From Portulaca oleracea (lineage: Eukaryota; Streptophyta; Magnoliopsida; Caryophyllales; Portulacaceae), in NCBI GenBank assembly GCA_029582165.1, contig CM055881.1:24471594-24535593 (forward strand): a DNA stretch of 64,000 bases, given 5' to 3'. Positions 1-11,152 of the stretch are shown in pieces. A program made the position numbers and the translations under genes. The stretch's first letter is position 1. The number at the start of each line of letters is the position of its first letter. The notes under the pieces were generated by a model, which was given only the letters and a program-made list of their open reading frames with translations, did not search any database and was not told the DNA's origin.

Positions 1-1534
1 TGATATATAGAAAATAAAAAATAGAAAAAGAAAAATTGAATTCTAGTAATTCCTGCTTTCAGCTTTTGTATGTCAATAATCCCTACTTTTGTTTTTGTAT
101 TCTGATGGTAAAAATACAAATAAAAATTGTATTCTGGTAAAATACCACCGAAAGTATACCCTAGTATCATAGATTTTGACGTGCGCTTGATTCAAAAATA
201 AGCTCAACACTTTCCCACGATTTATAGTGAATTTATAACATATGTCCCCAATTTTTTCAATTTGTTTTTTTTTATTTTTTTTACATTTTTTTACATTTAT
301 TCCTTAAACAGATCATAATAATTGCTCAGATTCTAAAAAAATAATTTAAAATTTCTTTTAATAGCTACACTCGATAACTTTTCTACGGTCAAGTATAAAA
401 AAATAAAAACAATATGGGACAGAAATGAAAAAAATGTGAAGGTAGATTTGTTTGTATTTTTTATGGACCACCAAAATACAAAAACAAAAATAAAGACCAC
501 TGATATATAAAAGTTAAAAATAAGAATTATTCTAAGCAGTAATAATTAGAAAAATTAGAAAATTGAACTGTGTGGTGAAGAACCCAAGAGGCGTTAGAAT
601 AAATTATTCTTAGCAGTAATAATGCATCTTTAATGATAGTAATTAACAATTGCTAATGTATGCTTGGATCGGAATCAACTAACGGGGAAGAAGAATAATT
701 AATCACTACTCACATCATGTTAATATTCTACACTCACTGTCCCAGTACTCTAAGATCGAGCAAAAATACAATTAAAATTCACGTAGTTAATTATTCCTTC
801 CACTCCATGTTAATTATCCATTAATATTATTTATTCTTCAACGGTATATAATGTTATAAGTTTTTAATAAAATATGTTATAAAAAGTTACTAAACAAAGG
901 GGTTAGTGAGGAATGTGTGTGTATATATATGTGTGTCGACATACACATACACTGACACACATTTATATTTCTGACTACAAATAATCAAGTAGTGAGGATT
1001 GAAATATGTGGATTCTAATGAAGGTATTTTAGGAAATTTAGAATAAATTATATTTACTTTTCTAAAGATCATATAATATTAATGTGTGTACATTTATTTA
1101 GTTGTACATTAATTTTTGTTAGTTATGTGCAATAATATATATGCATGTTTTCAATTTGTTTAAATAATGTTTATAGTATATAATGTAAGTTATTGATTAC
1201 TTCATGAATAATCTATACACATATATACATGCATACATACATAATTTTAGATATGAATTTTATATGGAAATAAAAAAGGGGAAAAATATACATACATGTT
1301 TGTCACTACTTTAATTCTTTCTTTTTATTTTATGACCTATTTCTGTTGCTTTCCATTGTTGTTTGTTCTTTGATTTTTACATATAATCTCGATATTGTTT
1401 TCAATAACATGTGTGATTTACTTGTGCTCGGTGAGAGTCTAAGTACTAATTAATATAAAACTGAGGGAGTACATTTTAACCTTAGTGCTAGTTGTCCTTT
1501 TTAATACATTGTTGCATAGGTGTATATAGGCTAT
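1..1534. other. AT-rich intergenic DNA, no gene seen
   Basis: The stretch is AT-rich with short A and T runs. The only reading frames are short ones of about 60 residues with low-complexity composition. A short phrase around attattctaagcagtaataat recurs near 525 and 600. I see no terminal repeats, RNA gene or coding domain. Confidence 0.6.
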
Positions 1535-1543
1535 AGCATTAAT

Positions 1544-1576
<33 letters not shown>

Positions 1577-2165
1577 CTATATATTATAATAGAAATCATT
1601 GTGGGTCCCATAAAATAGAGCAACGGGAGTGACTGTAGGGGAATTGGCCAATCCTAACGTAGAAAATTATATTTTTTTCTATTTTCAATTTTTTTATTTA
1701 CAATCCGAATTTTATTTTTAAAACCAGAAAGTATCACTAATCCTTGACTGCTTTGGACTCTGAATTAAATTATTTTGGTGCAAATAACAGTAATTATTTT
1801 GGTGTTACTTATAATAATAATAATCTATATATTATAATGAAAATCATTGTGGGTCACATGAAATAGAGCCACGGGAGTGACTGTAGGGGAATTGGTCAAT
1901 CACAACGTATAAAATTAATTTTTTTTCTATTTTCTATTTTTTTTATTTTCAATCCGAATTTTATTATAAAATTAAAAAACCAGACAGTATCACTGTAACG
2001 CTACCATAAAAGAAGGTGCACCTTGGTGATATGAGTAGTCATTTCAATCCCTTTAAGCCACACTTAACCATATATCCGGGGTGTTACAATCACTAATCCT
2101 TGACTGCTTTGGACTCTGAATTAAATTATTCTGGTGCAAATAACAGTAATTATTTTGGTGTTGCC

Positions 2166-2224
<59 letters not shown>

Positions 2225-2401
2225 GTATTATTATTATTATTATAATAAAGTTTGTGGGTCCCACTGAATGGAGAAAAGAGATTAATTGTAGGGATTTCGA
2301 TAAATAAAAAAAAATAGATAAATGTTGAGTTAAATTATTTTGATGCAACTATCAGCTATTATAATTATTTTATAATAATAATAATATTAATAATAATAAT
2401 G

Positions 2402-2433
<32 letters not shown>

Positions 2434-2600
2434 CTATATAATATTAATAGTAAAGTTTGTGGGTCCCGTTGAATGGAGAAAGAAGATTAATTGTAGGGAT
2501 TACCCAATCAAAAAGTAGATAATTGTTGAATTAAATTATTTTGGTGCAACTATCAGTAATTATAATTATTTTGGAATAATATTTCTAAATTATATTTACA
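1535..2600. repeat. Four diverged tandem repeat units separated by (TAA)n microsatellites
   Basis: Four related units start near 1577, 1825, 2237 and 2434. Each follows a TAA tract and carries a recognisable phrase: a run near gtgggtccc, then an ATGGAG-like segment, then tgtaggg. Units 1 and 2 also share a later segment (ccttgactgctttggactc, then ggtgcaaataacag). The longest TAA tract is about 2168-2224. The pattern suggests repeated duplication of a unit with its microsatellite, or a MITE that targets TAA tracts. Unit 2 carries a 95-bp insertion listed separately. Confidence 0.7.
1994..2088. mobile_element. 95-bp TRIM-like solo LTR
   Basis: The insertion begins TGTAACGC and ends GTGTTACA, the TG...CA inverted ends of a retroviral-type LTR. 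It is flanked by a perfect 5-bp direct repeat atcac (1989-1993 and 2089-2093). The paralogous repeat unit to the left reads straight through the same site (agtatcactaatcc near 1734), so it serves as an empty site. Size, ends and TSD fit a solo LTR of a terminal-repeat retrotransposon in miniature. The family assignment is inference. Confidence 0.75.
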
Positions 2601-2639
2601 ATTACTATTAAATTTTTGATTTTTCACAATAATATTTCC

Positions 2640-3108
2640 AAACTCATGAACACAAAGAGTGATTGGGCTGGATGCATTGATGATAGAAAAAGTACAAGAG
2701 GATATTTGTTTCAACTCGGTTCCAAGGCTATTTCCTGGACATCAAAGAAGCAGTTAATCGTAGCATGGTCGACCGCAGAAGCAGAATATATTGCAACTAC
2801 ACGTGCAACATGTGAAGTAGTATGGTTGACAAGAATACTACGGGATCTTCAACAAGGCAATGAAGAAGCAACGACACTTTTCTGCGACAACATGTCAACA
2901 ATAGCACTTACGAGGAATTCAGTCTTCTATAGTCGCCGCACAAAGCACATGAGATTAGACACCACTTCATTCGCGAACTTGTGGACAGAGGTGAAATCAA
3001 GCTAGATGAACAACGTGCATGCATATTCACAAAAGCGCTTCCAAGTGAGAAGTTCAATTACTTTCGAGAACAAATCGGAGTTCAAGATTTTTACAGATTG
3101 AGGAGGAT
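2640..3108 (+). pseudogene. Ty1/copia RNase H fragment (3' end of pol)
   Basis: The translation shows the usual end of copia pol: DWAG, DDRKSTRGY, AISWTSKKQ, then AEAEYIA with the RNase H glutamate, then FCDN and RRTKHM. The frame breaks near 2960, and an alternative frame continues with HFIRELVDRGEI up to about 3100. A purine-rich polypurine tract (gaggagga, 3100-3107) then abuts an LTR. Everything upstream (gag, protease, integrase, RT) is missing, so this is a 5'-truncated, non-functional remnant. Confidence 0.85.
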
Positions 3109-3245
3109 TGTTAAAAATATAGATTAATCCAGACAAATCTTGAAATGAATTAAAGTACTAGAATAATCTCGAAGGATATCATAGATAATTTGCGTAGATA
3201 TTATAACATATTCTAGATATCTAGATATCATGAAAAGTCTAGAGA

Positions 3246-3490
3246 CGCCAATCACCTCTTTCCTGAGTGGCAAGATATCCACCTTCTACCCCACGTGTCC
3301 AGGGTTCAAATTCTGGGGACGACGTCTTTCTCTTACCATTTCGGAGAGTGCTGTGGGTTGGAGTGGGACCCATCTTTGGGCATTGGCATCCCCCGTACCC
3401 GGTCCGTTACAAAGGCCTGTCGGGTTTGTACCCCTGAGATAGGGACCCGATGGGTTGGACTATTACCTATGTAAAAAAAAAAAAAAAAAA
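3246..3490 (+). mobile_element. tRNA-derived SINE with poly(A) tail
   Basis: It has an A-box-like start (cctgagtggcaagat) and a B-box-like GGTTCAAATTC near 3303, the two parts of an RNA polymerase III promoter. It ends in a run of A's and is flanked by a direct repeat of at least 11 bp (agtctagagac, 3235-3245 and 3491-3501). Its 3' end (gatagggacccgatg, then acctatgt-polyA) is shared with a second copy on the other strand near 62.9 kb. It encodes no protein and would depend on LINE machinery. Confidence 0.85.
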
Positions 3491-3543
3491 AGTCTAGAGA
3501 CTAGAAAAAGACAAATTAATATGGAGCCTTAGCTAAGGCTAGA

Positions 3544-3600
3544 TTTTTCTTACCACCACCTCCTTCCTACAACTATAAATATAGGTGGTGGTAAGAAAAA
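3544..3600 (+). promoter_or_regulatory. TATA box inside an 18-bp inverted repeat of the copia LTR
   Basis: The arms 3544-3561 and 3583-3600 are perfect reverse complements (core cttaccaccacct). The 21-bp spacer contains TATAAATA. This is the likely LTR core promoter. A transcript crossing it could fold into a hairpin. A functional role for the inverted repeat is inference. Confidence 0.55.
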
Positions 3601-3815
3601 AAATTTTTTATATAATCTTTTCTCCATTTTGACAAACATTTTTTCTTTCAAACACCCAAAAATCTAACAATATTCTTCATCCCTCATAGTTATTTTTTAC
3701 AAATTGAAGTAATTTTATATTTTTTCTCTATCTTTGTTAATTATCTTTGTATCTTTCTACTATTCCATAATGTCAAAAATAACTAGCAAAGGTCGGAGGA
3801 CACAACTAATTGTTT

Positions 3816-4020
3816 GGCACCGTTCTTTTATGTGGTACCGCAACTTACCGCACCACAATTTACCGCAATTAACCGCAACTCACCGCAATCTATCGCAATC
3901 TACTATTTACCCTTTTATATATCAAACCCATTTATTATTTTCCACCGCAACTTACCGCAACCCACCACAAGCCACTGCAACTTACCGCACCACAATTCCA
4001 TCGTATAAAAGAAGGGTGCC
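3816..4020. mobile_element. PIF/Harbinger-like MITE with ccgcaa subterminal repeats
   Basis: The ends form an inverted repeat: ggcaccgttcttttat on the left, ataaaagaagggtgcc on the right. The interior is filled with about ten variants of ACCGCAACTT. Three further elements with the GTTCTTTTATGCG terminal core lie at 4954, 6703 and 24175. No clear TSD is visible here, so the superfamily comes from the relatives. Confidence 0.7.
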
Positions 4021-4059
4021 ATAAGTGTTCTCCATTATTTGATGCATGTCTCTCATATA

Positions 4060-4316
4060 CTCCCTCCGTTCCATATTAATTGTTATAATTTTGACTTTCA
4101 CGGTCTCCAATATCACTCTTTGATTGATAATTTCTTATATAATATGTTATTAACAATTACATTATTATACTTGTATGATAGTATTTTTCGTTACGAATAT
4201 AATGGTGGTAATTTTATATAGCAATTTATTGTATATATTGAGAAATTCATAGTCAAATTTTTTGAAAATTGACTGCACAATTTTCAAAGATGGCAGTTAA
4301 TATGGAACGGAGGGAG
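4060..4316. mobile_element. Stowaway-type MITE (Tc1/mariner)
   Basis: The 257-bp element has the classic terminal inverted repeat ctccctccgttcc / ggaacggagggag and is flanked by TA on both sides. Related copies lie at 23764 (split by a hairpin element) and 20863 (truncated, opposite orientation). It is non-coding. The 62-residue frame crossing its right end is not a gene. Confidence 0.95.
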
Positions 4317-4953
4317 TATAATGTTGTTCTAGACAATAGCATGAGTGACAAGCAGGGAAAAAAAAAAGGAAAGAAACAAGGAAAAGACATGAAACAAGTG
4401 TGCATAAATTATGAAGATGAATTAGTGAATGTATGTCCGTGGATGTTGATATTGTGACGAATGTCGTTTTGACAGGGATGGACCACTATCTAACTCCTTT
4501 TTATTTTTTATTTTACTTTTTTCAATGAACACTCAAACTTTAGCTCTGTCCAAATTTTATTTTTAGTTCTGTTGAATAAGGCCATGTCAAATTTATGGGT
4601 AAGTCCAATTTACTCAAATTTATCAGTTTTTATCTAAATTACCAGAACTTACCAAAATTTATCAAAAATTACCAAACTTAAAAAAAAATAAAAAAAATTA
4701 ATTTTGACATATTGGCATCAATTTACCAAAAGTTATCAGAATTTAATAAAAGTCACCAAAAATTACCGAAAGTTATCAAAATTTAACTTTTACCCAACTG
4801 TTTTTTACCTATAAATTTGACAGGCCGTAAGTTGTCAAAGTTGTCGAATTCCACTCTTCTTCGACCTAAACTACACAATTTTAGCGTTGAAAAATGGCCA
4901 TACAAGTCTTTTTTTTGGGGGGAAGAAAGTGGAGATATATAAATGTACCGTAA
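4317..4953. other. Intergenic, simple accaaaatttatc-like phrases
   Basis: About 4615-4790 is built of many variants of TTACCAAAATTTATC in loose tandem order. The flanks are AT-rich. I see no coding domain or terminal repeats. Confidence 0.5.
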
Positions 4954-5134
4954 GGCTCCCCTCTTTTATGCGGTGAATTTGCGATGCGGTAAGTTGCGGC
5001 GCGGTGAGTTGCGGTAAGTTATGGTAGAAATAATAAATGAGTGTTGAAATATAATGGTAATGATTAAAAGGTAAATGATAATATGGGTTGAGTTGCGGTA
5101 CAGTAACTTACGATACTGCATAAAAAACGGAGTC
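4954..5134. mobile_element. PIF/Harbinger-like MITE, TSD TAA
   Basis: Ends ggctcc...tttttatgc and the reverse complement form an imperfect inverted repeat. TAA flanks both sides (4951-4953 and 5135-5137), the TSD expected for PIF/Harbinger. The interior has repeated GCGGTRAGTTGCGG words, the complement of the words in the 3816 copy. Confidence 0.7.
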
Positions 5135-5137
5135 TAA

Positions 5138-6174
5138 GCACATGACATACAATAATGTTTTGTCTTTGGGGAATAATTGTCAAGTAAGATTGTAAGAAGA
5201 ATGGATGCGGTAGCATAGTGTATGTTGTGTGGCAGTCAACCTGAAACAGTACACAATTTTTCTTAATGTTACTTGGAATTGTAACAGTTTCATGGAGAGT
5301 CTACCATGGGTTTTGGATGGAATTGATTTGAATCACCCTCGAGGAGGGGGGGGGGGGGGGGGTTTACATGCAGAGTTGGTACTAATATCTGTAATATGGC
5401 GCATGCAGCTGAAGAAGGGATAGATGATGTCACAGTCTACATGCAGAGTTGATAGCAATATTTGACCGTTTTTTTAATCATTTTTAAAATTTTCCACATT
5501 TTCTCAAAAAAAAAATTTTTGGTAATGGGCAATAAGAGAAATTTTTTATGGAGCTTGTCAGGAAATATGTTGGAGAAAAAATTTTAAAACTACCGCTCCT
5601 AATTTTACAAACCCTAAATACAGTCTAAAAAATTACAATAAATAATAAGAATAATTTGGATATTTTAAATATTCTTTTCCAAAATAAATTTCAGATTTTA
5701 ATAAAACATTGTTAAAATTTTTCCAAAATATCAAAATTTAAACTAAACATTATAAAATACAATTTAAAAAAATTCCAAGTAAAACTTTTGAAGAAAATAA
5801 AAGATTGGGCGAAAGAAACAAGTGGAATGAGGACGAAAAAAGGGAGACACATGGTGAGTCAGCTCTAATAAAGGGGTGTAGATTGGAAACCGATTGATAG
5901 TGGGCAAGGCGTGTGACCCAACAAATCATAATGCCAAAGTTTCGGAAAATAAAAAAAGAAAAAAAAGGAGTAAGAACATGTGAGGGAGGCAGGGAGGGAG
6001 ATACATGCTGATCTGGAAAAGCCGCCATGAGGACTTGGACTTTATAGAAAGATGCGTCTCGTGGAATCTCTTGATCTCTGTCTGTTTATGTCATTCCATC
6101 TTTTTTTACTCCTTTCTTCGGAGTCCTTAATAAAATTTTACCAATTTTGACACGTGTATTTTTAAATGATATTA
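5138..6174. other. Intergenic with a 17-nt poly-G tract
   Basis: A run of 17 G's lies at 5346-5362. The rest is AT-rich with no recognised element. The short frames on both strands here have no domain. Confidence 0.5.
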
Positions 6175-6591
6175 TGGTGCGTTTGGTAGAGTCTCAGTAA
6201 AATTTTGACTGGAAAAATTTTTCATGGGAAAAATTTTCCTGAGAAAGTGTACTTCACTGTATTTGGTTTACATCTGAAATCTTAGAAAAGTGTGTAGAAA
6301 AGTTTTTACAGTGTTTGGTTGAAATTTTAACTTTCCTAAAGAAAAATGTTTAAAATGTCTATACTACCCTTATTTATTTTCATTTCCCCACCTTACTTAT
6401 AATTTTTTTGGGGTATTTTGGGTAACTCAATTTTGCTGATATTTCCCATTCACTTGGGGAAGAAACTTTCCCACACCCCCCTTGAGAAAGTTTTCCCCAT
6501 AGTTTATAGGAAAATAGTAGGCCCTACTTAAAAATTTTCCCAACCCATTTTTGCTCTCAAATATGGGAAAGTCCTAATACCAAACACACCA
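6175..6591. mobile_element. Tourist/PIF-like MITE, TSD TTA
   Basis: The 417-bp element has inverted ends tggtgcgtttggta / taccaaacacacca and TTA on both sides (6172-6174, 6592-6594). The GTTTGGTA-type terminus and 3-bp TTA duplication fit Tourist-like PIF/Harbinger MITEs. It is non-coding, with subterminal tgtttggtt words. Confidence 0.85.
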
Positions 6592-6702
6592 TTAATAACT
6601 TCCAAAGTCTTGAGCAGGGCGGACACAAAATCCAAAACCAAAAACTGAAACGTAAAATAGTAAAAATTCAACCGATAAAATCAACTAAGCCTTATTCCAT
6701 TG

Positions 6703-6830
6703 GCATCGTTCTTTTATGCGTTAATGCAGCCAAACGCAACGCAACATAACGCAAATTATCATCACTTTTTAACCATTTCCAACGCAACTAAACGTAACGC
6801 AACGTAAACGCAACGCACAAAAGAACGATG
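6703..6830. mobile_element. Small MITE with aacgca subterminal repeats
   Basis: Ends catcgttcttttatgcg and cgcacaaaagaacgatg are inverted, and the interior is dense in AACGCAACG words. It shares the GTTCTTTTATGCG terminal core with the copies at 3816, 4954 and 24175 but has different interior words. No certain TSD. Confidence 0.65.
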
Positions 6831-7121
6831 TAGATAACGGTTGAGTTAATGGATAATGATTTATGTAATTTATAACAGTTCTAATTTACCAATTAGGGCC
6901 TGTAATTTTTTTTTTTTGAAACCAAACATAACAATTTCTTTAATAACAAGCCATACGACACTTACAATGAAAATTGTGATTGAACAATTGTAGATCTAAA
7001 ACACAGATATGAAATTTATCTTCCAAATAACTACTACTAATATTAATAACTTTTTGGTAAGTTTTGATAAATTTTAGTAACTTTTGATAAGTTTATAAAA
7101 GTTTAGATATGTTTTTGGAAA

Positions 7122-7454
7122 GGGAATTGATCATATGAGCATGAGTCTTTCGTGAGCATGTGAGCATGATTGGATTTCTGGTGGACATCCAGTATTATTG
7201 TTGTGGACATTAGTTATGAAAGGTGGACATCATGTATTGTTTTCGTGGACATTAAGTACAAAGGTTAGATATCAACATTTGATCCCCGCCAAGCAAAATC
7301 TTTATTTACCTTTGCATACTTGATACCCACAGAAAACAATACTTAATGTCCACCTCTCATACTTGATGTCCACAAAAATTCTACTTGATGTCCGCTAAAT
7401 ATCCAGCCATGCTCACATGCTCACCAAAGAGACATGCTCATATGATCAGTTCCC
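7122..7454. mobile_element. Mutator-like hairpin MITE, 9-bp TSD
   Basis: The 333-bp element begins gggaattgatcatatgagca and ends with the near reverse complement. A perfect 9-bp direct repeat ttttggaaa flanks it (7113-7121, 7455-7463). Both arms carry further inverted phrases around tggacatca. A 9-bp TSD with long arms fits a MULE-derived MITE. Confidence 0.85.
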
Positions 7455-7489
7455 TTTTGGAAATACGAAATGAACAAATTAAAAATTAG

Positions 7490-8150
7490 AGTTTGAAAAT
7501 TTATAATTTTTTCAATTTTTATAAACATAAAAATTAAAAAATAAAACATAAAAATATTTTAAAAATTTAAAAAATAAAAAAATTAAAAATTTAAAAAATT
7601 TAAAAATTTGAAAAGAAGAAAAGAAAAAAAGAAAAAAAATTAAAATTTAAAAGATTAACATTCACAAAATTAAAATTAAAAATAAAATTAAAAATAAAAA
7701 AATAAAATTTATTATCAAAATTACAAAATTAAAAAATCAAAAATAAAGAAATTAAAAAAATTTACAAACTAAAAAATTAAAATTAAAAAATTAAAAAAAA
7801 TAAATATTACAAATTCACAAATTAAAATATAAATAAATAAATAAATAACAAAAAAGTAAAAAATAAAAAATAAAAAAAATTAAAATAATATTTTAATTTT
7901 TAATATTTTAAATTATAAAATTAAAAGTTAAAATTAAAAATTTAAAAAATAAAAATTAAAAAGTAAAAATTAAAAATTAAAAATTAAAAATTAAAAATTA
8001 AAAATTAAAAATTAAAAATTAAAAATTAAAAATTAAAAATTAAAAATTAAAAACTAAAGTTAAAATTTAAAATTTAAAAACATAAAATATAAAATACAAT
8101 ATTTAAATTTTAAAATTTAAAATTTAATAATCAAAAAAATAAAAAATAAA
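7490..8150. repeat. A/T low-complexity tract with (AAAATT)n
   Basis: Almost only A and T, dominated by AAAATTAAAA words. About 7970-8055 is a regular AAAATT tandem array. It has no coding content. Confidence 0.85.
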
Positions 8151-8272
8151 TACTTTGGCAAGTTTCAGTAACTTTTGGTAAATCTCGGTAATTTTCGGTA
8201 TTTAATTACCATAGCACAGTATACCCATGGAATTTACAGGGCCTTAGTAGATAGTATTTCACCGAGTAAATT

Positions 8273-8835
8273 ACATTTATCCTACTTGACATTTGTGGTA
8301 ATAATTTTTGCACACCCGACATTTGTGAAATAATTTTCACCTTACCTGACATTAAGTGAAAGTGATTTTTAGTGGCAAAATCCGGTTACTTCTCATCGAA
8401 AATGAGAAAATACAATAATGCCCCTATATGACTATGTGTGAATGTACCATGCTGCCCATAATATTTAGAAGGAAATGACTTAAATGACCCTTTCATTCTT
8501 TTGTATGGAAAAATGTGTGTCGAAACTCCAAATAGAAAACACCAACAGTTGATTTCTCTCACACTCCTCTTCTTCAACATTACCTTGTTAATGCCATATG
8601 AACTAAAATATTAAGGGCAAAAATGTCAATTCGTATTTAATTGAAAGTCATATAAATTAATATCAAGGGTAAAAAAGTCAATTCATATTTATCTTTTTAA
8701 TGTTACGCCGGAAAATCCAACAAAAATCAATTATAAAATATATTAGGAGGTTTAAATTTATGAACACTTAATGTCAGGTAAGGTGAAAATTATTTCACAA
8801 ATGTCGGGTGTGCAAAAATTATTATTGTTTTGTTC
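8273..8835. mobile_element. Hairpin (foldback) MITE
   Basis: About 80 bp near 8293-8372 is repeated inverted at 8764-8840 (taatttttgcacacccgaca, then ttttcaccttacctgaca). An 8-bp direct repeat agtaaatt (8265-8272, 8836-8843) may be the TSD. The outermost bases do not pair well, so the exact ends are uncertain. Confidence 0.65.
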
Positions 8836-8904
8836 AGTAAATTTAACGGTTAGATTCACTTGTAATAAAAAAGGACATGATTATCATTTTAGTAACGTTT
8901 ATTG

Positions 8905-8907
<3 letters not shown>

Positions 8908-8957
<50 letters not shown>
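8908..8957. repeat. (TTA)n microsatellite
   Basis: A run of about 16 TTA units. It gives the poly-leucine stretch seen in one translated frame, which is not a gene. Confidence 0.9.
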
Positions 8958-8969
<12 letters not shown>

Positions 8970-9519
8970 TTTCTCTCAAATCGTTGTTGACACATTGCTA
9001 TTTTATTAGAACAAAATAAAAAGTTTCAATTGATAATGAAATAAGTTGAAGATACAGTACTTTATAAATCTTTATCTACTAAATGAAAAAAAACGCAAGT
9101 CATGATTATTATTATTTTTTTTGGCAAAGTAAGAATTATCATCACAATGAATAAAGAGACAATGTTTATCATTTATTGAGGTAAAGAGTTAATTTTTGGC
9201 TTCAGAGAGAAGAAACCAATTAAAGATTGAAAAACAACGTATATATATGAATCGAACTAAAGCTATTTAAGTTTTGGTTTTGTAAAGTGATTAATAAAAT
9301 TAGCTGGTTTAGGTTAATTTAGTAAAAAGAATGTAATATTTGAAAGTAAAAAGTTAAATTTCCCTCCATAATTTTTATTTTATATTTTAAAAAATCGGTG
9401 ATTAATCACAATTAATTGTAAACTGAAGTCAAAAAGTGGTTAACCGCATTGGTTTTAGTTTGGTATGAGTTTCCAGATTTTACTAACGGCTCACTGCAAA
9501 CCGGGTAGCTACACAATAC

Positions 9520-9928
9520 TGAAAATTCTACCATACTTGAAATTCAACTATGGTAGTTGAAAATTTTATAGCATTCATTTATAAAAAATAAATCATATTT
9601 TTTAAAAAGATTTATATCCTCATAAACATGGTTAATTATTGTATCAAGTTATTTTGATCAACCTACATTGATTTTGAAGTTTTATGGTAAATTAATGGTC
9701 TTTTCACTTTTCAACTATGATAGTTGAAAAAAAGTCAACTATGGTGGAATTTCCTTTAAAATATTCAATTTTGTAAAAAGTTATAGTTTTAACATATAGA
9801 TTTACTTATTGTAACAAGTCCTATGGTGAATACATATATTAATTTTATTTTTTAATGACAAAATTAAGGATAATTGTACATTTCAACTACCATAGTTGAA
9901 AATAAATTTAACTATGGTAGAATCTCCC
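9520..9928. mobile_element. Mutator-like MITE, 9-bp TSD acacaatac
   Basis: The 409-bp element has inverted ends around attctaccat. It carries several copies of the self-complementary phrase CAACTATGGTAGTTG. A perfect 9-bp direct repeat acacaatac flanks it (9511-9519, 9929-9937). It is non-coding. Confidence 0.8.
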
Positions 9929-10018
9929 ACACAATACAATCTATAAATTTAAGTTTACAAAATCGGTAAATTGAAAATGTAATGCAATTAACTAAAAATC
10001 CAGTTAACTGATTAAGCT

Positions 10019-10472
10019 GCGATCGTTAAACCAATTTTGAGACCATTAATTTAACGGTCTCAAAATTCAAAATTAATTTTCACCCACCGCATTAATTTTA
10101 TCGGTCTCAAAATAATGTTCATATTGCGACCGTTAAATTAACGATCGCAAGAACCTTTTGACGGTCGCAGACAGCGACAGTTAAAAAATTTTTGCGACCG
10201 TTAATTTAACGGTCGCAATGTGGTGATATTTTCGAAGTGAAAAATTCAAATCAACATGCGCCCCATAACTTACCCACTTGCGACCGTTATTTTAACGGTC
10301 GCTCGTTTTATTTAACGGTCGCTGCTAGCGACCGTTAAAATTTTTGTGCGACTGTTAATTTAATGGTCTCTGGTTTAGCGACTGTTAAGTTAACGGTCGC
10401 TAATTAACAGTTGCATGAGGTAAATTGAGACCGTTAATTTAACGGTCGCAATTCTCATGTTATGTTGTAGTG
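10019..10472. mobile_element. CACTA transposon 3' end with subterminal palindromes
   Basis: The segment ends ...tgttgtagtg, the reverse complement of CACTACAACA, a typical CACTA (En/Spm) terminus, followed by TAA. Upstream are about twelve copies or halves of the palindrome GCGACCGTTAATTTAACGGTCGC-like, in both orientations. Dense subterminal repeats are the expected transposase-binding array of this superfamily. I found no matching CACTA start to the left, so this is probably a truncated end. There is no transposase coding. Confidence 0.65.
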
Positions 10473-10587
10473 TAATTAAAAAAAAAAAGATTTCCATGTG
10501 CTATTCTTTTTTTGCTAATAATTTATGGGGGACATTTAATTTTTCAAATTTACAATTCTGCCCGTATACTGTTCAATATTTTTATTT

Positions 10588-11143
10588 GGGATATTGGATG
10601 ACAATATACTGACCTTTGGTTGTAATATACCGACCTTTACTATTGAACAACAATATCCCTGACCTTTATATTTAGGTGAGATTATTATACCAACGGTGAT
10701 TAAGGGGGAAGAGACTGGTTTACTGGTCTCGATTCTAACGTGATAGACGGAGGGAAAATAATCGGCCCTTGCCCAATAACCCTGTTAATCCCTCCGTTTT
10801 TTCTCACTAACCCATGTTAAAAAAAAAAATCGGCCCTAACACAGTGACTAACGTGGTGGTGAACTGGTCTTTGTACTGACGTGAAACACAGCCAACCAAT
10901 ATCTTATGATGTGGGTTAGTGAGAACAACAAAGAGGTTAATGAAGTTATTGGCTTCGGACAATTTTTTTCCCTTCACCAGTCATTTTAGCGCGCATGGAG
11001 ATCAGTTTACCACCTCTTTAGTTACTATTGGTATAATAATGTCAGCTAGGTATAAAGGTCAGGGATATTGTTGTCCAATAGTAAATGTTGGTATATTAGA
11101 ATCCAACACCCCCAAAGGTTGGTATATTATCATCCAAAAACCC
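10588..11143. mobile_element. Mutator-like hairpin MITE, 9-bp TSD
   Basis: The 556-bp element begins ggg and ends ccc, with arms of about 100 bp (ttggatgacaatatactgac against its near reverse complement). A perfect 9-bp direct repeat tttttattt flanks it (10579-10587, 11144-11152). The 83-residue frame inside its right arm is not a gene. Confidence 0.85.
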
Positions 11144-11152
11144 TTTTTATTT

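Larger units (their letters stand above)
3109..3669 (+). mobile_element. 3' LTR of the truncated copia element, interrupted by a SINE
   Basis: The LTR starts TGTTA directly after the polypurine tract and its best matching end is TAACA at 3665-3669, giving 5-bp inverted ends. It is 561 bp including a SINE of about 245 bp plus one duplicated target, so about 305 bp originally. A TATA-box-like TATAAATA lies at 3574-3581 between the arms of an 18-bp perfect inverted repeat. The right boundary rests only on the inverted ends, because the 5' LTR is absent. Confidence 0.65.

Noticed and set aside
3246..3330. tRNA gene candidate (A and B boxes)
   Set aside because: The boxes sit in a TSD-flanked, poly(A)-ended SINE, and no cloverleaf or acceptor stem is apparent.
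5750..6028. 92-residue minus frame
   Set aside because: Ser/Phe-rich low-complexity translation with no domain; no gene context.
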